Source: Vicugna pacos (Eukaryota > Chordata > Mammalia > Artiodactyla > Camelidae). Taken from it: DNA of 64,000 nt. Position 1 is the stretch's first letter. The number at the start of each line of letters is the position of its first letter. Below, in pieces: positions 34,951-45,530 of this stretch. Where the stretch lies: positions 61,992,639-62,056,638 of the forward strand of contig NC_132995.1 of assembly GCF_048564905.1 (NCBI RefSeq), in the 5' to 3' direction. A program made the translations under genes and the position numbers. The notes under the pieces are model-generated. The model did no database searches and was not told the origin of the DNA. It saw only the letters and a program-made list of their open reading frames with translations.

Positions 34951-36592
34951 AAAAGCATTTACTTGCAAAGTAAAAAAGTGTCGTCCAACAATAACATAAA
35001 TGAATGGTTGTAGATTTAGGCCCCACAGTCAATGACAAACTCTGTAGCAAGAGCATTCAGACTACTCTCTACAGGTTCAGTGGTCGGATTGCTTGGTTTG
35101 TCTGCCCCTGTTCATATTCCACATACTCCTAACCTGTATTTTCCCACATTCCCCACTGATCCCACCACCGGTGGCCTGATGACTTTGTGCATCTCACAGG
35201 CCATGGTTCAGGCCACAGCAAGGGTGGCCGGTATACCAAGGAGCAGCAGTATCCGAACTTCCCCCACCAGCCCTGCAGACCAGAGGAGATAGCTGTCCAC
35301 TTCCATCCCAGCACACATCAGTGTATCAGTGAGCACCTGCAAGTGTCATTGCAAGAGGCTGTAATTTAAGCTTTGTCAGAGAAGAGCCAGGAAAAGAGAG
35401 ATGGGTTATCACTAGCGAATGTTTAGATTTACCCATGTATCAAAGTAAGAATACTGTGTACAGACCATGCTTGTGGAAGTAGTATAAAGTGGAGGTGTAT
35501 CAAATGCATTCCAGAGAACGTTGATTCAACTAGTAAAAAATAAAACAAAACCTTAATAAAATTTTAAAACCAGTAAAACTGCTAAATGAATGGGAGGCTG
35601 GAACAACAGTTAACCGCCAGGACTATCCCAGACAAACAGCCTTGCTCCTATTCCAGCTGATGAGATGGGAGGAGGGAAATTAACTTCCAGGGGTTCTGCT
35701 TTTTATTTATGCCTGTTTTATCAAGAGAGCACAATCCACAGGCCCATCCCTGCCTGAACCCCCCCATGAGCTGGTTGGCGTGGAAGCAGTTCCTTGCCTG
35801 GTGAGCTGCACTCTTCCTCCGCGACGTCAGCTTGGTAAGTGGTTAGAGAAAGAGCAGGGACAGTGCTGTCCTGGAGATGGCAGGACCGAGACCTCCCACC
35901 CCCGATGCAGTGTGCCTTTTCTTTCCATTTTCTTGGTGCCTTCCCTAAGGGAATTGAAAGGTACATTTGGCTGTGGTGTGATAATAAAGATGACAATGCC
36001 CTAACTTTTTTAAGTGAGCCACTTGTGAAATCAGTGCAGATGGTCTTGTTCCCAGCCTTGTAAGCGTGGAAGTGGAGTGTGTAGATCATCCTGCAGGTGG
36101 CCGTCATGCTCTGTCCTCAAACCACAAGTACTGCTTGCTTGGGTTGTTTAGCCCTGGAGCTGGGAGGTGAGTAAACCTGGTGAAGGAAGCATTCTTGAAG
36201 AGGTGATGCAGTGAATTACATGTCTGAATCCAGCCACTTTTCTAGGTCCTTCTGCAAGATACTTTGGAGACATATTTGTAAGAATAAGAATGTGAGGTCT
36301 CTTGCCCCCTAAAGCCTCCTATTTCCTCTCCCCTCCTGCCTCAGGAGGGGCCCAGAGTACCAGAGATGCTCAGAGAGTTCCCAGCCACTGCCCCTCCTCT
36401 CTCCCAGCCCCAACCGCTGGAGACCTCTGGGGAACAGAAAGGTGGAGCTTCTCTTTTCCATGCAGGGGAGTATCACGCAGGTTTATAAATCAATAAATCA
36501 AAATAGACAACTTGACATTCTGAGGCAGAACTTCCATTCAATCATCTTTCTGTCCTACAGTCCCCAGTGGACCCAACAAGAGGATGGATGGC
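34951..36592. other. Intergenic, unassigned
   Basis: A 60-codon open frame at 35187-35369 (plus) is protein-like in composition but matches nothing I know. No GH18 exon is present. Confidence 0.35.
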
Positions 36593-36807
36593 TTAAGCCC
36601 AGTTACAGCAAGAGCAGCTGGGGTCAAAGACCAGGCCCATCTGGCAAGCCTCCTGGGGGGTGTGCCCATCTACGCAGCTGCAGGAAGTACTCTTGCTGGT
36701 GGAGCTGGCATAGAGACCGTCGGACTTTCCGGCACAGAATCCACTGGGAGCTTCAGTGACGATGGGGGCCATGCTGGTACCCAGGGAAGAGGTGGGCGCT
36801 CTGCAAC
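36593..36807 (-). pseudogene. Orphan CBM14 chitin-binding last exon
   Basis: A CTCTTCAG acceptor opens a 215-nt frame with the same two-base phase as CHIA exon 11, running without a stop for 70 codons to TAA. It reads CRAPTSS, a short linker, then SGFCAGKSDGLYAS, SCSCVDG, EACQMGLVFDPSCSCCNWA. The six CBM14 cysteines are spaced exactly as in CHIA (19, 9, 9, 1, 0 residues between), plus one extra Cys. The aromatic pair before the second Cys is replaced by Thr-Ser-Cys-Ser. No GH18 exon lies within 3.6 kb; the nearest upstream in transcription is the CHI3L2 remnant at 40.46 kb, a family that has no CBM. It is either a fossil of that locus's ancestral last exon or the tail of a lost CHIA paralogue; a live exon is not excluded. 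Confidence 0.75.
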
Positions 36808-39800
36808 CTGAAGAGAACAAGAAAAGGTCCCCTTAGGTTCTGGAGCGGACTCCTTTCTCAGGAGAAGTGTTGTGTCTGTAGTATCACTGGGGGTTCCTCT
36901 CAGCCAAGGGGTCATCTTATCTGAACCACTGGTTAAAAGCTCTGGGCCTGAATCAGAGCTACCCAAGTTCACAGCCCAGCTCTACCATGAGCGAGGTGAC
37001 CATGAACAAGTCATTAACTTCTCTGAGCCTCCAGGTCCTTGTAGCAATCGATGTTGCGTAGTGGCTAGACATTTGTGAGGTTTCGCCAAGTCTGGAGTGA
37101 GAAAGCATCACTCTGCAAGGTTGCTTTTGTTTAACTGAAGGTTGCCCGGTTGACAGAGGGTGGAAGAAATTCACAGAGGGTGAGAAGGGGTAGATATTTC
37201 TAATTAGGCTTTGATTCAGAAGGGAGAAGCAGCGAGGCCCGGGGAGTCATACAAATCAGAGAGAAGACTGCTGCAAAAATGCCTATGGATAGAGGCTCTG
37301 AGCATCACGACTCTTTAGGACCTGCCTCCCCGCACTCTGCTCCACTCCTAGCCTAACCACCCAGACAGAATGTAATGGAAGTCCACCATGAGGCCGCGTC
37401 ACAGGTGTCCAGACCACGTCTCAGGGTCACTCAGCTGCAGAAGGCAATGAGAGGAGCAAAGGTGTGGCCCACTCTCCTCCACGGCGGGCCTGGTTTTACC
37501 TTTGGCATTGACACCAGCCTCCCGGTCTGACTGAAATCCCAGTTGGGACGGGTGGCACTGCTGGTCACCCTGCCGGCACACGGCCCAGGGAAGCATGGTG
37601 ACACCTCCTGCCTAGAGATCGACCGGGTGAGTGTTCAAGGTCTTCTGAAAGATGCTGATCAGATCCTTGCGGACTCTGAGTCCAGATGCATTTAAGGGCA
37701 ATCTGGGTTCACTGAGAACACAGGAGTGGGGCCTACAGACTTCAATTCAAGTATGGAGGGCTGATGATGGCACACCTGGGGCTGTTATCCGCAGTCTCCT
37801 GGACCCTTCCCAGGCCTTTGACTCAGTTGGCCTCTGTCTGAACCCTAGTCATTGACTGCTGAGAACTTGAGGCGTAGACTAACTGGAATTGGACCTGTCT
37901 TGAAAGTAATGTAGCTACCAGCTATTCAGCCCTTGCCATGTGCCGGGTGATTAAATCACTTAATCCTCAAAATAACCTTTGAGACAGATGCTGTTACTGT
38001 CATGTATTTTACAGGCCGGGGAAACTGAGACTTAAGGGACTTAGATAAAATACCTCAGAAGCAGAGCTGAGATCCAAGCAGAGACAGCCTGCCTCTGGGA
38101 CCTGGGTTCTTCTGCTCTACTGACCCTCACCCCACCCCCACCCCCATCAAAGCTCACATAGGATCCTTCTTTGGCAGAACCTTGAAGCATCTCCTTAAGG
38201 GGTTTGCCTGGCGTTGGGGTGAAGGAAAGGCTGACGAGCGTTCTTCTCCAATCCCAGCTAAACAGGAGGCCCTATGCTCCTTAATTTTTTCCTGGATGTT
38301 GGCAAAGCCAATGGTTCTCTCCTCACAGCAGGTTTGAGAGAGGAATCCATAGAGTTCAGGGCTTGGAGCGCAACACACAGAACGCAGATGAACTCCTGGG
38401 CTCTGTGCAAGGCCAGGTTAATGTGTTGCGCAGCTGTCCGTGATAATCAAAGTACCAACAAACACAAATAATGGTTTTGATGTGTCACACACTAACCTGA
38501 ATGCTTTGCAAGTATTGACTTGCCCCTCATATCTCTGGCAGTAGGCACTCTTACTAAGCCCATTTTTACAGAGAAAACTGGGGCACAGAGAAGGTAAATA
38601 AGTTGGTCAAAGTCACACAGCCAGTAAGTTAGTGACAAAGCCAGGCTGTGAACCCAGGCATTCTGACTCCACAGTGGGCTCTTAATTACTCCACTCCTCT
38701 GCTCCTCAAGAATGCAAAAGCCAGAGGAAGCAAAGGACACTGACCCAGAGGGAAAAAACCAGAGAGGTGCCCCAAGCCATGTCTACCTTATAGTGGGAAG
38801 AGCTGAGCTCTGGGGCAGCAGTAGCGGGCCTTGGGAACTAAGTCCCCCTAGACTCCAGCAGTGCTTGCTACCGCCGTTCCCTCCCATGGACAGCTGATGT
38901 TTTCTCAGTGGTAAGGGAGTATTCAGAGCAGCTTTGAAATAAATCCCCATCATCCCACACCCACTGTCCTCCGGATCACGTAGCCATCTCGAAGCCCCTC
39001 CTCTGCAGAGATCCTGGTGCTGCCACCATTTAGATATATGACCTTACGTTCCCCGAGCTGCAGTCAGCTCATCTGCAAATTGGGCTTATATGCCTCCTTC
39101 AGAAGCCATGAGGATTAACTATGCAAACAAAAGTATTATTCAAACCTAGCCTTTGAGGTTATTGTGAAATCATATTTGTTAAAAGTATAAATCATCTTGG
39201 GGAGTGATATTTACTGTATGGAAATTATACCACAACAAAAAGCTGTTTTTTAAAAAGAGTATAAATCAGATTTTAATGCTTGGCTCTTTTACATATTTAG
39301 AAATATGATATGCAGGCCTCCATTTGTACCCAAGCCCCGGGCCCCACAAATGGTGGGACAGGACTGCCTTATACCACAGGGTCAAAGATTGCACGAATGA
39401 GGCCACACTGGCTAGAACAAAATGCTTTTTTTTAATCATGCCCCAGGACAACAAGTCAGCAGCGGGAGGAGAACAAAGCGAGGCCCGGCCCGAGGCCTGA
39501 GAGAAAGCCAAGGGGCAGCTTGGGAGGAGACACATCCGGAGGGCCTCTTCTAACCGCTGGGAATCTCACACGAGCACCCCCGCAGAGGCAGCAGCCTGCA
39601 AGGTCACCTTGTCTGCTCAGCTGTAACTTAAGCCTGGATATAAAAGACTATTTCAAAGCCCAAGTCAGTAACCTGAGGCCTGAATCAAGTTAGGAAACCA
39701 TAGATGCCCACAGCTGGAAGGCTGCTGCCCATTCACCTAGGAGATTTCAAATTGTTCTGGGCCCTTCTCCAGGACGGCGTGGCCCATCCTCTCCAGTGAT

Positions 39801-40461
39801 CCCATCCACTGCCCATCCACTGCCTGCAGTGATCCCCAGTCTCCTGCTCCTCCACCACAAAGGATGTCAGCACGGCTGGTTGGTCAGCGACGGCTCTCAC
39901 CTGCACTGAGGGTATACATACGGTTCACCTCGGGAACCTGGGACCCAGGGGTGGAGCAGCAGCCAAACCACCTGCCGTTATGGCAACAGGTAAGCTTGGT
40001 CATCGGGAACGACCAGGAGACCTCCTGAATGTCTAGACTAAGAGTAAGATCACCTGTGGATGGGGGGAGGGAGGGAACATTAACAATGACTGAGACTGGC
40101 TTTCTCTTCAGTGGGTCAGGGGCATAGAGTCGGACTTGTTCTGATTTAGAAAACTAAGCGTGCTGATGCTTTTGCAATGAGGAATTTGAGTGGAGTCGAT
40201 GTTTACTCTACATGACAAGAAAGTCTCCGGCTCAGATTGTACTCAGTAAATGGTAGCCAAATTATCACCTGTACTGTTTCAAAAGTCTGTGGGAAGCCCA
40301 TCAGAAGGATGCAACCAGCCTAAGTGATAAGGAAACAAGGCAGAAGGTCCGAAGGAACATAAGAATGGATCGATCAAATATGAAGATGCTCTCCCCCAGT
40401 CTCCTGTGTCCTGTTCTGCCCGGCTCTCTGTCCACTCCCAGCCTGTCCTGGTCTGTTACAT
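36808..40461. other. Interval between CBM14 exon and CHI3L2 remnant
   Basis: Contains two MIR copies in minus orientation (about 37920-38130 and 38480-38700) and otherwise unassigned sequence. No further chitinase exon was recognised on either strand. Confidence 0.5.
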
Positions 40462-41734
40462 TCACAGGGAGCCAAGGCTTCTCTTGACACCTTGAATAAG
40501 GGTGTAAGGGCCCTGGTTGCAGAATTCGTCAGTGAAGTCATCTATGTCAATAGACCACATCATGGCCCCTCCCCAGTTTAGATCCTTTAGGCATTGAACC
40601 TGACAGAGGAACAGAAGGGCATATAGAGGTTAGAAGAGGACCTTAGAGGGCTATGACTGAAGTTCAGTTCAGATGAAGATCTGAGCTTAGAAGTAGACTT
40701 ATGGCTTATGGAGTTAGGGACTCCCTGAAGGGAACGGTTGCTCAGGGAGGCTTATAAGATGAAGAGAGGTCCAGCCACTATTAACCACGTCTCATGGAGG
40801 AACTATACTGCAGGACCAGTGTTCTTGGAGGCTCTGAAACACTGGAGGCTCCAGGATGAGCAGTAAAAACTAGGAAGCCACTAGCAAGCTTTAAATTGTA
40901 ATTAGGTTGTCAGTTACACTGATGCCTTTGTCACGCTCTAAGCCTAGAAGGCAAACAAACATCTTAGCAAGGTCTAAAGATTTATAGGCTGAGAAATCTG
41001 GAGGCTCCTAGAAAGGCAGTCCATGAGGAGGAATGAAGGAAGGGTTTGCCCTGAGATGATCAATGAGGCAGGTAACTATATGGACTCCAGTGTCTCCTTT
41101 GTTCCCTCTCTCTCGTCCTCATTCCTACCTTCTCTCCATTCCTCACTTCTCCCCTTAGTCTTAATTCCTTCTTGCATCCTTTCCACCTTTCCTGCCTGTA
41201 CCATAGGTGATACTAGACTTGGGCCAACAAAGGTCAATGGATCCCATCATAGAATGGAGCCCCCAAGGCTTCTCTCCCTCCACACAGGGTATTGAGGCAT
41301 TTAACGAACACCCCATTCTTCACCCAAATGAGTGCTCTGCCCCAGAGCCTCTTGCCTACTCACCTTGGTCTCCCCACTCTCCACATCATCATAGCCCACC
41401 CACTGGTTCCCCTTGACTGCACAGGGGACCTGCTAATCCTGGGGCCTCGTGATCTTGGCTCCTTGCAGGAACTGGCAGATTTGGCAGGGGGAAGAAGAGC
41501 AAGAGAGTCAGTAATGAGCTCTTCTTAAAATGTATTGAGATCGAAAGGGCAAGTAAGCCCACGAGGGTCTTGCAGACAGTATCAGAATCTTTACCCCAGG
41601 AATCAGTGAGAGAAAAGATATACGGATGACATGCAGATACAACATACGGAAGGGATGGCCCAAGGTGAGCCCTTGGGAATTGTTGGTACTAAGGCCTCAT
41701 CAGGAGGAGCCACAAAGAGCTAGAGGTCAGACAG

Positions 41735-41945
41735 TACTTGAGTTCCACATCAGAATTCTGCACTGACCAGTAAATCTCTCAGTTTCTTCATTTGCAAAAT
41801 GGAAATAACTATAATAATGTCTCCTATATACTTACCTTACAATACTGTTGTTAGGACCAAATGAACTAATACGTGTTAAGGGGGAAAAAACAGCCTTGAG
41901 AAGAGTGAAGTGCTTTACAAGAATGTGGCATTATAATGACCATCA
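41735..41945 (+). repeat. MIR SINE
   Basis: TCTCTCAGTTTCTTCATTTG, AAATGGAAATAACTATAATA and GAAGTGCTTTACAAGAATGT fit MIR; it lies in the CHI3L2 interval that should hold exons 7 and 8. Confidence 0.65.
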
Positions 41946-42679
41946 TCATCATTTCCCGCCTGTAGACCATCTCCACTTCAATCCCACTGCTCTCCCTCTG
42001 CCCTTTCCCATTCCTGGTGTGCCTGTCTTGGGATCCCCGTTTCTATCATCAGCTATTTTCTCTTTCTGTTAGCATAGTAAGAGCTACTAAAAAAAGATAA
42101 ATCTTCAGTGGGGGAAAAAATGCTTTTGAAGGTCTTACAGAAAATTCATTCTGGATTGCTTACTCTTTTTAGATTAGTTCCACTCATTCTTGCCTCAATG
42201 AGGGTTGAAAATTGGAAGTTGAATATTGAAGCAAATATCAATTGTTAAAGTTAGAATGATCTAGGGTGATAAAGTGAACAATTAAATTAAATTTTCTATG
42301 AGATAGGGGACTGTGTATCCAGTGGTCCATACTAAAATCCTACCAGCAGATTCTGAGCAGTGATGTTTCTTATCTCTTATGTTAAAAGGGTTGTTGCTAT
42401 CAACATAGAGCAACCTAGGTCAGCTTCTCTCCCTCCCTTCAAAGTCAGGCACCCTGAGATTCAGTGAGGACTCTCACATGGTGACCCATGCTCCTTTCCC
42501 TTTGCCAACTGAACTGATGGTGTCTCAAACATTCCCCTGTGTGATATGAGAGAAAAAATTGAATACTACACTCATTGAGCACCTCAGTGGATGCCAAGTC
42601 CCTCAGCACAGGTTCATGGCATGACCACGCCAGTGATAGGAGGCCAGACTAGGACTCCTAGGGGAAACCAAGGTGTAGA

Positions 42680-43745
42680 ATATCATTCTTTCCTTACCTA
42701 ATCAAACTCCTACCCATCCTTCAAGGTCCAGCGTGTATGTCTCCTCTTCTATGGAGCCTTCCTCAGTCACCCATCTCTGAACTCATGGCCCTCCACATTG
42801 GCCACTCATTGGCCACTTACTCACATCTTGTTTCTCAATACCGAGATAATTTGATCAACTATTATAGTTATGCTCTTTTAAACTCTTCTTTAATTACTTA
42901 TATTTGTATTCTACATTTTTTCACCTTGGCAGCAAGCTTTTTGGGACAAGGATGAATAATTACTTATTTCTAGATCCCACAGTACATAATCTTTGAGATA
43001 TGGGAGTGTCCCAAGAGTTTCTGTTGGTTGAATTATAGCTTGATTCTTAGTGTTTCCTATGCTTAAAAAAATTTTTTTTCCAGACTGAAGGGCAGAAGGA
43101 AACGATGGTCTAAAATTAGCTGAACGCCTTTGATCATTATCTCTGAGATGCTAAGTCTATCTGACTTCTGGGCAGAATATGACACATTTGATCACTCCTT
43201 TCTTCTCGAAACACCCACTTCTCTGGCACAGAACTGTATGGGCTCCTCCTACCCCCTTGTTGATCTTGTCAGTTTCTTAATGGGCTCCGTTTCCTCTGCC
43301 TGTCCCTTAGGTGCAGAAAGTCCTCAGGTTTTGTCTCTCCTCACATGTGCTTTGGCTTCAAATACCACTTTCATGCTGATGATTTTAGGATCTACATCTC
43401 TAGCACAGACTGGCCTCCTGTGATCCAAACCCATTCACCTAACAGCTCACTTTTTATCTACATGTCTCACAGGCGTTTGGATTTCCCACTTACTCCTCAA
43501 ACTCAGAACATCCAAAACTGATCTCATGATTGGGACCAATGGCCATTTCTGCTGCTTCACTTGTCTTCCCCAACTCAGTAAAAATGCCATTGCCATCCAC
43601 TTACTTGCCCAAGTCAAAAAACTGGGGTAGTCTCCCTTTTTCAATCTCCCATCCCCATTTCTCACTAGTTCCATCTCCTCTTCAGATTTCAGCTAATGTC
43701 ACTTCCTCCAGGAAGCATTTCCTGACCCCCTCTCCCAATTCAGAG
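42680..43745 (+). repeat. L2 LINE fragments in CHI3L2 interval
   Basis: Two L2 pieces (about 42680-43030 and 43080-43745). The second includes CTTTGGCTTCAAATACCACT and CAGGAAGCATTTCCTGACCC, the L2 3' end, and stops a few bases before CHI3L2 exon 6. Confidence 0.7.
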
Positions 43746-44689
43746 TGAGGATCTCCTTCACCAATTTCTTGATCTGATAGCTGTTATCAATCATCTGCCT
43801 CCCTGCAGAAACTCCTGCAGTCAAGAGAAGCCTTTCTATGGTGGATTTTACAAAATCCTGCTGAAAGGCTTCTGCTAACTCCTTTGAAAAACAAAACAAA
43901 AGAAAAAACACAAGAGGTCAGTTCCCCTCCCAGAGTACAGTGTTAAGGTTCTTGCCAGATATGAAGTTTCTAGAACAACATTAGATGGAAAGATCCTGCC
44001 TTGTGCTCAGGAAATTGATTAGGCAGGACCACCAGTCTCATGGTACCCAGGAAAAACTATCTGGGTTTCCTCCTAACAGATTTTCTGATCTATCTGATAG
44101 GACATCTATGAGGCTATTATAGTAATCAGAAGATTCTAGAGCCCCATACTCATTTTTCATGGGCAATTGCTTTGTTCTGGTGTTGTTTATTTATTGTGGA
44201 TGGAGGCTCTGTTCTTTGATGGCCTTGCCCTAAACTAGAACCGAGGGTTTTTCCTCCATCAGTGGGGGCTTCCAACCAGAACCAATCTCTTCCTTTTTCT
44301 TTCCTGGTGTGGCCATGGGTTCTGCTTGTTAAGGTACTGAGTGTACCATGGAGTTTGTCTTACATGAATCAGCACAGTGAAATGAGTGTCGTCTTTCAGA
44401 TCTGGGCAGATCCAGCTTATATGAAGCCCATTAAAGTCATGGTTCCTCAGAAAGAGGATGACAGAGTTGATAAATTCCAAGTGTGACGTAGAATTGACCA
44501 TGGGATACTTGGCTTTTCCTTTAGGTGCAAAGAATCCAGAGGCCTTGTAATTTCCACATTTTCTTTAAGGATCATGCACCACTTTCGTGATTAGGAAGAA
44601 AACACAACGAATGTCACTTTAAGTGTTTGGATGTGCCCTGGAACATTAGAGAAGAACCGGGGCTTGGTCCTGTTTTTCTGTTGTATTTT

Positions 44690-45530
44690 ATTTTATTTTT
44701 ACATATGAAAAGCTGCACGTAATTAATGTACACAACTTGATGAGTTAGGAGATGAGTACACTCATGAAGCCATCACCACAATCAATGCCAGAAACCTACC
44801 CATCACCCCCAAAAGCTTCTTCCATCCCTATAGTTATTATCATCACTATTTTGTGATATGAACATTTAACGTAAGACCTGTTCTTGTAACAGATTTTTAA
44901 GTCTACAATACAGAATCATTAATTGTCTATACTAGACAGGAGGTCTCCAGGACTTATTCATCTGTGTAATGAAAACTTTGTACACTTGACAAATGCCTCC
45001 TTGGTTCCTCCTCCTCCTAGCCCAGGGCAACTACCATTCCAGTCTCCATTTCTATGAGTTTGACTATTTTAGATTCATTTCAAAAGTGGTACCATGTAGG
45101 ATTTGTTCTTCTGTGTCTGACTTATTTAACTTAGCATAATGTCCTTCATGTTCCTCCATGATGTCACAAATGACAGGGTTTCCCTTTTTTAAGGCTGAAT
45201 AATGTTCCAGTGTACATATAAACCACATTTTCTTTATCTGTTCATCTGTTGATGAAAGTTGTTTCTTTGTTTCAGCTATTGTGAATAATATCGCAATGAA
45301 TATGGAAATGCAGGATCTTTGAGATCCTGATTTCAGTTCCTTTGGATAGATACCCAGAAGAGGAATTCCTGCACTATATGGTAGTTCTATCTTTAATTTT
45401 TTGAGGAGCCTCCATACTGTTTTCCATAGTGGCTGCACCAATTTATGTTCTTACCAACCATGTACAAGTGTTTCTTTTTCTCCATATCCTCCCAAACATT
45501 TGTTGTCTTTTGATTTTTGTAATAAACGTC
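44690..45530 (-). repeat. Old L1M 3' end
   Basis: The minus strand at 45064-45441 has decayed ORF2 C-terminal code (MWFICTLEHYSALKKGNPVI) and then a long 3' UTR of an L1M subfamily. It lies where CHI3L2 intron 4 or upstream exons would be. Confidence 0.75.

Larger units (their letters stand above)
40462..44507 (-). pseudogene. CHI3L2: CHI3L2 (YKL-39) pseudogene remnant
   Basis: Four exons match human CHI3L2 closely. Exon 5 (44364 to about 44507) reads PMVNSTSHLEFINSVILFL and NGLHISWICPD, the family's dead version of the catalytic motif. Exon 6 (about 43757-43881) reads ELAEAFQQDFVKST and GVSAGRQMIDNSYQ; its donor position is GG instead of GT. Exon 9 (41364-41480) reads ICQFLQGAKITRPQD, then a TAG where human has Gln, then QVPCAVKGNQWVGYDDVE; its acceptor AG is now AA. 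Exon 10 (40462-40599) reads GGAMMWSIDIDDF through VKRSLGSL and the normal TGA. Exons 7-8 are missing from the 2.3 kb where they belong, and exons 1-4 were not seen upstream. Human CHI3L2 is a secreted, catalytically inactive chitin-binding lectin; here it cannot be made. Confidence 0.88.

Noticed and set aside
35187-35369. Protein-like 60-codon frame near 35.2 kb
   Set aside because: I considered a processed pseudogene, but no parent gene, poly(A) tail or target duplication is visible.
36593-40599. Splicing of CHI3L2 exon 10 onto the CBM14 exon
   Set aside because: The only donor-like site at the end of exon 10 (GTGAAT) is in the wrong phase for the CBM14 exon, and exon 10 has its normal stop.
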